A stretch of DNA of 64,000 nucleotides from BCD1 sp965230565 (GTDB taxonomy: Bacteria > Bacteroidota > Bacteroidia > Chitinophagales > Saprospiraceae): contig CBDDLH010000012.1 of NCBI GenBank assembly GCA_965230565.1, positions 558,001 through 622,000 of the forward strand, written 5' to 3'. A program made the translations under genes and the position numbers. Numbering within the stretch: the first letter of the stretch is position 1; each line of letters starts with the position of its first letter. This document shows positions 32,849 through 40,946 of the stretch, in pieces. The notes below the pieces were generated by a model. The model saw only the letters and a list, made by a program, of their open reading frames with translations, was not told where the DNA came from and made no database searches.

Positions 32849-35800
32849 TCAAAAATCAACTCCCATCGAAATATGATACTTTGGCTTTAGCTGTGCCTTT
32901 GTTTCATATCCCCATCCATAATCAAACCTCAGGAAGTGTCCGAATATAACCGAACGTACCCCCACACCATATCCTGCAACGATTGGATCACGATAATACT
33001 TAACCCTTACCACAACCGGTGCGTTCGGCTGATCTTCAGGGAAGTAGCTGATGTTCAGTGGGTTTTCATCGCTCAGTGGACTTTCTCCTGTCCAGGCAGT
33101 ACCAACGTCAAAGAAACCGACCACTTGCAGGTTCTGGAGGAATGGTGATTTTACCCGTGGAGCGATATATCTTACAATTGGCACCCTCAATTCGGTATTG
33201 GCCAGCAAGAAAGAGTTTCCGTTCCTGATGTTACGGGAGAACCCTCTCATGTTTGTTGCCGGGGTTTGGTAGACAAAGGATTCATTAGGTGGAATAGGAA
33301 TATTATTGTTGAAAATATTGATCAACTCTCCATCAACGCCACCAAGAATGAAAAGAATTTTTTCCTGTCCGAAGGAAGTAGCTCCTGCCAGTCGGAAAGC
33401 AAGGATGGAGTGTTTGTCGAGCCGCTGGTAATGCCGGAAGTCCAACCCGGCTACGGTCATAAAGCCTTCGTTGAATCCGATTTTTACGCCTGTTTCGACA
33501 TCCACATTGAAGCGTTTGATCAATTCTGCGTAGACTTTATATCGGGTTCCGTTTTTAATATTGATAGAAACGTCCAGCGTATTGTCAAAAACATATTCCA
33601 GTTTTGCACTTGCCCTCTGCTCGTTAAGTATTTCCCTGTTCAGTGTCGGTTGCTCCGAGGCGAAATAAAGCGACCTGTCCTTACGCAACATAAATGTTGC
33701 CCGAACGCTTCTGAAAATATCAAGCGGATAGCTCATGCGAAACTGTCCCAATAGAATATTGTATTCCCGTTTGGCCGGTACACTTACACTGGCAGATTCG
33801 TCAGGCAGGCGTACGTTTTTTCGATAAACGGCATATTGTTTGTCAATGCGTTTCTTTTTGTCGTTAAAAACCACAAAGAATTCCGTGCCGTTAAAAGATG
33901 TAGGTACCCTTACACCAAGGTCAAACTGATAATCTTCCAACAGATCCTTGAAATTAGCTTTGAGCAGTAATCCTGCCGGAGGGTAATTGAAACCATTAGG
34001 GTTAGCGCCAAAGCTTTCCAGACCTTCAAAAAGCAGACTGTTATCCATTTGGGTGGTCACATAATCTGTTTTGAATTGAGGACGGTATGGCTTTATCTTT
34101 CCGGGGCGTATCTTGTGGATGCTGCGAACAGAAGTTTCTGCAGTTACCGGCTGTCTTCCGGTTGTTTGACCTTCAATATAGATCGTTGCAGGAATTGTGG
34201 TAAGTTCTTCAGTTTTTACATCTTTTGCTGTGGGTTGTGGCGTTTCCTTAGCTACGGGTGCCACAGACTCATCATCGTCAAATTCACTTTGGAACAGGTA
34301 ATTGTCAATGTCAACCTTTTCCTCTTTCTTTTCCGGTTTATCTTCCTTAGGAGGCTCCTCGGTGGCCGGAACTTCTTCTACCACCTCCAGCACCGTTTTA
34401 GTAGGTTGTTCCAGTGATATTTTATTGGTGCTGCCACTCGCAGGGCGATAAGTTTTTCTGAAAAAAGTAGCAGTTGGGTTCTTCACAGTTCCGGTATCGA
34501 TCGGGTTTAGAAAGACCCTTGTTTTATGTTCAAGAAGCGCCACGTCAAGCACCATATTAACTCTCGGAGCTGTATGTTGTTCAAGAATGTTTCTTGGAAG
34601 ATCAGTGCTCATATGGCTGATCGCTCTCTTCTTGATCACCGGGAAAATGGCAATACTATCAATAGTGGTCGAATCTATTCCTACAAGCGTGGAATCAGCA
34701 TGAAGAATGATCTCCGAGCCGTCGTTGAAGGTTATGGCCTGTTCATAGTGGTGGATATAGTCCTCCAGGTAAGCCATGGCCCTGTTTTGTATGCCGTTGA
34801 TATCTGAAAGGTAACCGAACCACTTTTCGTCAATGGCTATGGGATGTCTTTCACTGATTTCAGGTGTGTTGGTAACTCGCACCAGTTCCCGGGATCTTTT
34901 ATCGAGATCATAATAAAAAACATCAAAGGTATTGATCGGCAGAATGGTATCGTGTTTGAGGTATTGCATCGTAGAGTCCGGACGGTTGGAAACGAAGAGG
35001 ATACCACGTTTGTTTTCAGTTTTGGTATATACCGCGTCCAGGTCATCGTAAAAATCACGCGTGATCCTGTCAGATTGTCTTGACTTGATGTTGTAAATGA
35101 AAATGTCTGAATTTCCATCTACAGATCCGGAAAATAGCAACGTAAAAGGATTGACATAATCCATACTGTAAATCCGCTGGTAGCCCGGAGCTATAGATTC
35201 AGTGGTTTTTTTCTCTGTCAGGATATTGTAAGAGGAGAAATAGGCTATATCTCTTTTCTCAAAAATGATCCCTAATTCCTGAGCATTGGGATTCCATTGG
35301 ATCATCGGATAGTTATAATCGGTTGCCTGAAAGGCGTTGCGCGTACCGCCTTTTACAACAGCTTTCCGGTCACCGGTAGCAATATCCTGAATGTATACTT
35401 TGTATTTTCCAATTTCATTTTGAACATAGGCGATCTTGGTGCCATCAGGGCTCAATTTGACATTGTAAATGGGCAGGTCACGACGATTTTTTATTTTGAT
35501 CTCATTACCAGAAAAAACCTGACGGGCCTGTTCGTCCTGAGCGTAACGAGCCTTAAAGTATTTTTCCCATTTGTTTAAAACAAAATTAAAGGGTGTTCCC
35601 AGAACAGCCCTGAAACCTTCTTCTTCACTCCGGTTGATCCGGGTTAGATAAAGCAGATTGGAAAGAGTGGATTGTCCGTAATTGGCATCGATATAATACC
35701 AAAGGGAATGACCGGCAAGGATTGGATTTTCTTCCGCAAATTTTTCAAACCCGTCAAATTCTTCATCCAGCATGATATCCCGCAACTCATTATCGAGTTC

Positions 35801-36355
35801 TGAATTCCACGGCTCAGCGGCGAAGGCAACAAGTCCTTGTTTAAACCAACCGGGCAGGTTGAGAGCTATGGCATTTTGAACAACTTCCTGTAAGGTGGAG
35901 CCGAACAACATGGCTTCGAGGTAAACGGAGGCAATACCTTCACGAACCTGTTTTCTTAAATGATTGTGGTCTCCATTGAAATAAACAAATATTTTGTTGC
36001 CCAGGATCTTGGTTTGCCCGGTACGGTTGGAAAAAACTTTTTCACTACCGATATTGCTTTGTTTGAGGTCGGTGAGATCGACATATACTATGATCTCTAC
36101 TTTGTTGTTGATGTGGTGTTCGAGGATATTCTGGATCTCCCGGAAGTCGTATTCCGCTATTTGGGCCACCATTCGCCCGATAGTTCTGGATTTCCCATAC
36201 CAAAAGGTTACGAAATTTTCGCTTTCATATTGAGACCATTGTTCAAAATCGTCGTGGAATTGTACACGATTCTTCCCAAAAGAGACTTCTGCATTTTGGG
36301 CATTCAACAGACTGGTCATCAATATTAGGCCAAGTAAGGCAAGGAAATTTTTCAT
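32849..36355 (-). CDS. Peptidase-MA-like / TolB-propeller / Omp85-like three-part protein
   Basis: A 1168-aa exported protein. Residues 1-20 are the signal peptide. Residues about 40-290 resemble a peptidase-MA-like domain (YESENFVTFWYGKSR, then LPGWFKQGLVAFAAEPWN), but the HExxH position reads REGIA, so it is probably not an active peptidase. Residues about 300-560 are a TolB/PD40 propeller (LSPDGTKIAYVQNEIGKYKV, WNPNAQELGIIFEKRD, ILFVSNRPDST). A Pro/Glu/Lys-rich linker spans about 650-790. Residues about 830-1168 are an outer-membrane barrel with a surface-antigen/Omp85-like end (MRGFSRNIRNG, then ELRVPIVRYIAP, VGFFDVGTAW and a final Phe). It would be anchored in the outer membrane with the propeller in the periplasm. 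Proteins like this are found in Bacteroidota; the role is unknown. Confidence 0.85.
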   Translation of the reverse strand: MKNFLALLGLILMTSLLNAQNAEVSFGKNRVQFHDDFEQWSQYESENFVTFWYGKSRTIGRMVAQIAEYDFREIQNILEHHINNKVEIIVYVDLTDLKQSNIGSEKVFSNRTGQTKILGNKIFVYFNGDHNHLRKQVREGIASVYLEAMLFGSTLQEVVQNAIALNLPGWFKQGLVAFAAEPWNSELDNELRDIMLDEEFDGFEKFAEENPILAGHSLWYYIDANYGQSTLSNLLYLTRINRSEEEGFRAVLGTPFNFVLNKWEKYFKARYAQDEQARQVFSGNEIKIKNRRDLPIYNVKLSPDGTKIAYVQNEIGKYKVYIQDIATGDRKAVVKGGTRNAFQATDYNYPMIQWNPNAQELGIIFEKRDIAYFSSYNILTEKKTTESIAPGYQRIYSMDYVNPFTLLFSGSVDGNSDIFIYNIKSRQSDRITRDFYDDLDAVYTKTENKRGILFVSNRPDSTMQYLKHDTILPINTFDVFYYDLDKRSRELVRVTNTPEISERHPIAIDEKWFGYLSDINGIQNRAMAYLEDYIHHYEQAITFNDGSEIILHADSTLVGIDSTTIDSIAIFPVIKKRAISHMSTDLPRNILEQHTAPRVNMVLDVALLEHKTRVFLNPIDTGTVKNPTATFFRKTYRPASGSTNKISLEQPTKTVLEVVEEVPATEEPPKEDKPEKKEEKVDIDNYLFQSEFDDDESVAPVAKETPQPTAKDVKTEELTTIPATIYIEGQTTGRQPVTAETSVRSIHKIRPGKIKPYRPQFKTDYVTTQMDNSLLFEGLESFGANPNGFNYPPAGLLLKANFKDLLEDYQFDLGVRVPTSFNGTEFFVVFNDKKKRIDKQYAVYRKNVRLPDESASVSVPAKREYNILLGQFRMSYPLDIFRSVRATFMLRKDRSLYFASEQPTLNREILNEQRASAKLEYVFDNTLDVSINIKNGTRYKVYAELIKRFNVDVETGVKIGFNEGFMTVAGLDFRHYQRLDKHSILAFRLAGATSFGQEKILFILGGVDGELINIFNNNIPIPPNESFVYQTPATNMRGFSRNIRNGNSFLLANTELRVPIVRYIAPRVKSPFLQNLQVVGFFDVGTAWTGESPLSDENPLNISYFPEDQPNAPVVVRVKYYRDPIVAGYGVGVRSVIFGHFLRFDYGWGYETKAQLKPKYHISMGVDF

Positions 36356-36522
36356 AAACTTTATATTTGCATTTTGGCGATCAGAAATTTTTTCGAGGTT
36401 TATATTGATCTCAGAGCACCTTGTTTCGATTATGATAATAGCAAGGATGGAAGGGCGGAAGAACTGGTAAAAATATAGTTGATTTTTATGACTCCAATTT
36501 TTCCTTATTCCAGCTTTCCAAA

Positions 36523-36630
36523 ATGACTAAGCAAAAAAATAGTCCGGAAGAGAAAAGCAAAAACCCCGACAGAATACTTTCTGAACCGCCTTCAATTTAT
36601 CAAAATTTCGCGACAATTGCTAATTTATAA
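36523..36630 (+). CDS. Possible 35-aa peptide upstream of the MBL gene
   Basis: A short open frame (MTKQKNSPEEKSKNPDRI to TIANL) ends 3 bases before ATG 36634 and is in the same frame, separated by one stop codon and one sense codon. The composition is polar and lysine-rich. It may be a leader peptide, a lost N-terminal extension or chance. Low confidence. Confidence 0.25.
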   Translation: MTKQKNSPEEKSKNPDRILSEPPSIYQNFATIANL

Positions 36631-36633
36631 CGT

Positions 36634-37275
36634 ATGGCAGATGTATTGAGTTTAACATTTAATGCTTTTCAGGAAAATACTTATGTGGTTTATGACGAAA
36701 CCGGGGAGTGTGTAATCTTCGATCCGGGCAATTCAAACCCCCGTGAAGATCAGCGCCTTTTGGATACTATAACCAATAAAGGGCTTAAGCCTGTAAAGCT
36801 CATTAATACGCATTGTCACATCGACCATGTATTCGGAAACAAGTTTGTAGCGGAGCAATTCGACCTTCCTCTCGGCATTCATGAAGGAGAATTGCCGTTA
36901 TTAGAAGCAGTCCCTCAAATATCACAGGTTTACGGATTGCCTCAACCGGAACCTTCTCCAAAGCCAGGATATTTCATCGAGGCAGGGGATACGGTTACTT
37001 TTGGGAATACTTCTCTTTTGGCTTTGTTTACTCCGGGGCATTCACCTGCCAGTTTGTGTTTTTATTGTGAAAAGGATGCTTTTGTCATTGCGGGAGATGT
37101 TTTATTTTACGGGAGCATTGGACGCACGGATCTTCCCGGCGGCGATTACGATACGCTTATCAACAGCGTTAGAACCGAGCTTTTTACTTTGCCGGATAAC
37201 GTAAAAGTCTGGCCCGGCCACGGCCCGGCAACGACTGTAGGGTTTGAGAAGCAGAACAATCCGTTTTTTCAGTAG
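36634..37275 (+). CDS. MBL-fold metallo-hydrolase (glyoxalase II-like)
   Basis: A 213-aa cytoplasmic protein. The metal motif is THCHIDH (His60, His62, Asp64, His65), followed by FTPGHSPAS, AGDVLFYGSIGRTD and the C-terminal PGHGP. All ligands of a dinuclear MBL hydrolase are present, and the GSIGRTDLPGGD block is typical of the glyoxalase II-like YcbL group. The likely reaction is hydrolysis of a thioester such as S-D-lactoylglutathione or an analogue; the true substrate is not known. It is divergent from the three-part outer-membrane protein. Confidence 0.92.
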   Translation: MADVLSLTFNAFQENTYVVYDETGECVIFDPGNSNPREDQRLLDTITNKGLKPVKLINTHCHIDHVFGNKFVAEQFDLPLGIHEGELPLLEAVPQISQVYGLPQPEPSPKPGYFIEAGDTVTFGNTSLLALFTPGHSPASLCFYCEKDAFVIAGDVLFYGSIGRTDLPGGDYDTLINSVRTELFTLPDNVKVWPGHGPATTVGFEKQNNPFFQ

Positions 37276-37460
37276 GAATTTTCAGTTACGGGTTACGTGT
37301 TGATTCTTCTGTTGTTTGAAGTTTTTTACACCGATATCTTCATAGTCTTCAGAAGATTAGTGCTATGTAGAGGGAGGTACTTTCGGCTGAAGACGAAAAA
37401 GATATGGATTTCAGTCATGGTCTTAAAATAACAAGGATTGCAATCCGCCATATAAGTTCA

Positions 37461-38231
37461 TCAATCTTCCAAAAACGACAAGGTCATATTAAAAAATTCT
37501 TCCGGCTGATCTGCGTGCAGCCAATGGCCTGAATTTTCAATAGTTTGCAGTTGCGCCATAGGGAAGTATTCAAGAATGTCCAGCATATCTTCATTCTCAA
37601 TGTAGGGGGATTTTGCACCCCTGATGAACAAGGTTTCTCCTTCAAACACCTCATTCCCAAGGTCGAACTTCAGGATGTTCTTGTAGTATTTATATAAAAC
37701 CGGAAGATTCATTTTCCATTGGTAGCGGTGGGTGTGTTTATTGCGCGTCACATTTTTTAACAGGAATTGTCGGATGGCGAAAGAAGGGATGCTCTCTTGC
37801 AGCATTTCATCCACTTCCTGTCTGGACGAAACGGTGGTCAGGTCAATGGATAGCAAGGCGTTGAAAATGGCGCTATGGGTATCAGGGTATGCTTTGGGAG
37901 CGATATCGGCAACGATGAGTTTGTCGACCATATCCGGATATTCGGTGGCAAATCTCATGACGGTTTTTCCGCCCATGGAATGCCCCAGCAAGTGAGCTTT
38001 GTACATCCATTTGGAGGTCATAAAATCATGGAGGTCTTCAGCAAGGCAGGAGTAGCCGTGTTTTTCGGTGTGAGGAGATTTTCCGTGATTTCGCTGGTCA
38101 ACGATGAAAACGGTAAAGTGTTCGCTGAGTCTTCTGGCCATTGTTTGCCAGTTGTCGAGCGTGCCGAACAGGCCATGTAGAATGATCAGTGGATCACCAT
38201 GACCAAATTCTTTAAAGTTGAGGTCTATCAC
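37461..38231 (-). CDS. Alpha/beta-fold hydrolase, YbfF-like
   Basis: A 256-aa protein. The oxyanion motif is LHGLFGTLDNW, the nucleophile elbow is LGHSMGGKT (Ser85) and the catalytic histidine is His236 in NSGHWLHADQP. DQRNHGKSPH is typical of the YbfF/ABHD11 esterase group. It acts on an unknown short-chain acyl ester. The TPR gene lies 9 bases upstream on the same strand, so the two are probably co-transcribed. Confidence 0.92.
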   Translation of the reverse strand: MIDLNFKEFGHGDPLIILHGLFGTLDNWQTMARRLSEHFTVFIVDQRNHGKSPHTEKHGYSCLAEDLHDFMTSKWMYKAHLLGHSMGGKTVMRFATEYPDMVDKLIVADIAPKAYPDTHSAIFNALLSIDLTTVSSRQEVDEMLQESIPSFAIRQFLLKNVTRNKHTHRYQWKMNLPVLYKYYKNILKFDLGNEVFEGETLFIRGAKSPYIENEDMLDILEYFPMAQLQTIENSGHWLHADQPEEFFNMTLSFLED

Positions 38232-38240
38232 TGTGTAATT

Positions 38241-39263
38241 TTACTTATTGGAAAGTAATTCAGCAGCCGTTTCGGATCCTTTGTTTGCAGCTTCCTGCCA
38301 GTCCGTTCTGAAGCCTTTCATGCCGCCCTTTTTTCGCGAAATCCCCCGGTTAACGAGCAATTCGAGTTCTGAAACATTGCCTTTTCCTTCTTCGATCTCA
38401 ATAGCAGAAGTGAAAGCCTCCACTGCTTCTTTATACCGTTCGAGTTCCATCAGGCATTTGCCCAGGTTAAAAAATATTTTCTTCCTCCAGAGGAAATTTC
38501 TGTTATCGGGAGTGAACCTTCTTTTTGAAAAAAGCGTCAGTTCCTTTACAGCACCTTCATAATCCTTGAGTGCCATCAGACAGTCGGCTTTTACCCGGCG
38601 TGCATGCCAGTAGATCGACTGAAGCGGCATGGCTCTTTTGACAGACTGGTCAAAGTCTTCAATGGCTTCCTTGTAATTTTGCAGGTTCATTTGAACCAGT
38701 CCGCGACCAAGATAAGGTTGTGGGATAGCATCGTTGTATTTGATACTTTTGGTGTAGTCGTAAATAGCGTCCTGGTAGTTTTTGAGGCTGAAATTTACGA
38801 ATCCACGGCGTTCGTAAGCCACGGCGTGTTTATCGAATTTAGCAATGGCCCGGGTGAAGGCTTCAAAAGCATCCTCCATGGTTTCCGGTTGCTCGAGCAG
38901 TTTGCGGCCTCGCTGGAATTCTTTTACGGCTGTTTTGTCACTATCGGGTTCAATATAATGACGGTCGATGAGTTTCCCGTCGAGCATCATCCAGGCTTTG
39001 ATATCACCTGCCACGGCGTATTCTGCCACGGCATTCAGGAGGTTGATGGTATTTTGCCATTTTTTCTTGGGGGCCAGCGTAATAAACCTTGGGATGTCAA
39101 GGCACAATTTTTCTTCATTGAAAACTTCTTCTGATTGCAGTAATACCTCTGTTTTGTAATAATTTTCCATCCTGTGGTCATATAGCTTTATCACCTTGTC
39201 AAAGCTTCTGCTGTTGGCAAAGTCCAGACGACCTGTAAAGATAGTTTTAAAATTTTCCTGCAT
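38241..39263 (-). CDS. Tetratricopeptide-repeat protein
   Basis: A 340-aa protein without a signal peptide. TPR-type helix pairs run from about residue 120 to 300, for example AVAYERRGFVNFSLKNYQDAI, AIPQPYLGRGLVQMNLQNYKEA and FNLGKCLMELERYKEAVEAF in their family spacing. The N-terminal 110 residues are helical and unassigned. It is a cytoplasmic scaffold of unknown partner. The hydrolase gene follows after 9 bases. Confidence 0.85.
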   Translation of the reverse strand: MQENFKTIFTGRLDFANSRSFDKVIKLYDHRMENYYKTEVLLQSEEVFNEEKLCLDIPRFITLAPKKKWQNTINLLNAVAEYAVAGDIKAWMMLDGKLIDRHYIEPDSDKTAVKEFQRGRKLLEQPETMEDAFEAFTRAIAKFDKHAVAYERRGFVNFSLKNYQDAIYDYTKSIKYNDAIPQPYLGRGLVQMNLQNYKEAIEDFDQSVKRAMPLQSIYWHARRVKADCLMALKDYEGAVKELTLFSKRRFTPDNRNFLWRKKIFFNLGKCLMELERYKEAVEAFTSAIEIEEGKGNVSELELLVNRGISRKKGGMKGFRTDWQEAANKGSETAAELLSNK

Positions 39264-39579
39264 GACCTCCTGTTTTTGTCCCCCCGGTTAGGAGCAAAAT
39301 TTATAGTGAAAAATGATTTTCAATGAATCGCAAATGTCGCCTCAAGGCAGGGATTATAATAAATCGGTTATCACATTGAAGATTCCTTGAAGGCGATAAA
39401 AACAGTCCTTTCAAGAAAATTTCAAAGTATTTCAATCTTGGTGAAACACAATTTCTTCAAAAAAATGAACCGGGAAAACGTACTGTTTTTTCCGGCAGCT
39501 CAGCAAAATGGCCTGGGTGAATTTAGATAACACGATGTAACTAACAAAGTTAAATTATTTTTTTTAAATCGACAAGCAA
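39264..39579. other. Intergenic region between the radical SAM and TPR genes
   Basis: This 316-base gap contains the radical SAM terminator at 39459-39495. The remainder (39264-39458) presumably carries the TPR promoter, but no TTTG/TAnnTTTG pair on the minus strand stands out. No gene was seen. Confidence 0.5.
39459..39495 (-). terminator. Terminator of the radical SAM gene
   Basis: On the minus strand, CCGGAAAAAAC (39495-39485) pairs with GTTTTCCCGG (39479-39470) and is followed by TTCA and seven T's (39465-39459). It lies 85 bases after the stop codon. Confidence 0.75.
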
Positions 39580-40596
39580 TTATAACCAAACCTTGGTGCC
39601 TTCCGTGCAATTTGTGCAAATATCTATTTTGTTTCGTCCAGTTAGGATTTTTCTGCGGAAAATATTGTAGGGGGTACTATTCCATATTTTCTTGAAATTT
39701 TGTTCGGTCAGGTTTCCGAGCTGATGTTGGGCATCTTTATCAAAACAACAGGGTACGATCTTCCCATCCCAGGTAATGACACAAGAGTGCCACAATTTCC
39801 AGCAATGGTTTAGGAGTTTGTTTTTTATGCGGTAGGTGCCGTCTTTCTGTTTGCGGTAGCGGGAGTATTTTTCATTGGAGGGCAGTAAAGGGTTGCCTTT
39901 TTCAAAATCGTAAACCTGAGCAGTTTTGAATTTTACTTCGTCAACACCCAATTCATCCGCGAGTTGTAGTACATCCTCCATTTGATGTTCGTTCGGCCGG
40001 ACAACGAGGAACTGAAAAACAACATGGGGAGTGGAAGAGCCCATTTTTTTCTTCCACTTTACAATGTTTTTTGTGCCTTCCAAAACCTTGTTAAGTTCTC
40101 CTGCTTTTCGATAGTTTTCATAAACTTCCTGAGTGGTGCCATCTATGGAAATGATCAATCTGTCCAACCCGGCGTTAATGGTTTTTTGAGCATTTTCGTC
40201 ATTCAGGAAATGTGCGTTTGTACTGGTGATGGTGTAGATACCCTTTTCAGAGGCGTATTTCACCATATCCAAAAAATCTTTGTTGAGATAGGGCTCTCCC
40301 TGGAAATAAAAAATGAGGAAAAGCAGGTCCTCTTTCAATTGGTCAATGATGTTTTGGAATAACGGCTGTTGCAAATTGCCGGTCGGCCGCATAAAAGATC
40401 GTAAACCGCTCGGGCATTCCGGGCACCGAAGGTTACAGGCGGTGGTTGGTTCTATGGAAACCGTAACAGGCATGCCCCACTGCACAGGCTTTTTTGTTAT
40501 TCTGGAAAGGTAATAGGAGGACAGTACTTTTGTGGCGTTCACAAAACGTCTGAGTGTAAACTTTCGAAGAAAATTTTTGGTGTCAGCAAGGTGCAT
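39580..40596 (-). CDS. Radical SAM/SPASM protein
   Basis: A 338-aa enzyme. The SAM iron-sulfur cluster motif is TTACNLRCPECPSG (Cys54, Cys58, Cys61). The barrel continues with LIFYFQGEPYLN and ISIDGTTQEVYENYRKAG. A C-terminal SPASM-type cysteine set follows (HCWKLWHSC, IVPCCFDKDA, ICTNCTEG), which can hold one or two auxiliary clusters. Such enzymes modify peptides or small molecules, or act in cofactor maturation. No small precursor-peptide gene is evident next to it, so the substrate is unknown. The gene has its own terminator. Confidence 0.9.
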   Translation of the reverse strand: MHLADTKNFLRKFTLRRFVNATKVLSSYYLSRITKKPVQWGMPVTVSIEPTTACNLRCPECPSGLRSFMRPTGNLQQPLFQNIIDQLKEDLLFLIFYFQGEPYLNKDFLDMVKYASEKGIYTITSTNAHFLNDENAQKTINAGLDRLIISIDGTTQEVYENYRKAGELNKVLEGTKNIVKWKKKMGSSTPHVVFQFLVVRPNEHQMEDVLQLADELGVDEVKFKTAQVYDFEKGNPLLPSNEKYSRYRKQKDGTYRIKNKLLNHCWKLWHSCVITWDGKIVPCCFDKDAQHQLGNLTEQNFKKIWNSTPYNIFRRKILTGRNKIDICTNCTEGTKVWL

Positions 40597-40700
40597 AATG
40601 AAGCGAAGCGTAGATTGGCTTGAGTGTTGAGTTTTTTGTGAATATTGTGGAAAGAAACAAAGGTGGGAAAAAAGGCTGTTTAATGCAAAATATGAGCTTA

Positions 40701-40740
40701 AAACAAGAAAAGTGCCTGCCAGATGCGGCAGACACTTTTT
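40701..40740 (-). terminator. Terminator of the dodecin gene
   Basis: On the minus strand, AGTGTCTGCC (40736-40727 region) pairs with GGCAGGCACT (ending 40711) with one mismatch and is followed by TTTTCTTGTTTT. It begins within 10 bases of the dodecin stop. Confidence 0.75.
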
Positions 40741-40745
40741 TCTTT

Positions 40746-40946
40746 TTAATCGACTTCAAAAGTGATCTTGAGGTTAACCCTGAATTTGTCAACTTCCCCG
40801 TTTTTAACGGTAACGCTTTGGCTTTGGACAAAGGCTGACCTGAGATTTTTCACGGAACTACCGGCTTTGCTTACTGCTATTTTAGTAGCATCCTCCCAGC
40901 TCTTTTCAGATTCGGCCATGATCTCAATAACTTTTAAAACTGCCAT
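40746..40946 (-). CDS. Dodecin family flavin-binding protein
   Basis: A 66-aa protein with the complete dodecin pattern: VLKVIEIMAESEKSWEDA, then VSKAGSSVKNLRSAFVQS, KFRVNLKITFEVD. Dodecins form hollow 12-mers that store riboflavin, FMN or, in some members, other small molecules; Trp17 and the SEKSWEDA turn are the ligand-stacking region. The start codon lies 13 bases inside the 3' end of the upstream OmpA-family gene, so the two reading frames overlap. A terminator follows directly. Confidence 0.95.
   Translation of the reverse strand: MAVLKVIEIMAESEKSWEDATKIAVSKAGSSVKNLRSAFVQSQSVTVKNGEVDKFRVNLKITFEVD

Noticed and set aside
33266..34417. Several plus-strand open frames opposite the 1168-aa protein
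   Set aside because: They are shadows of a gene with clear domains on the other strand.
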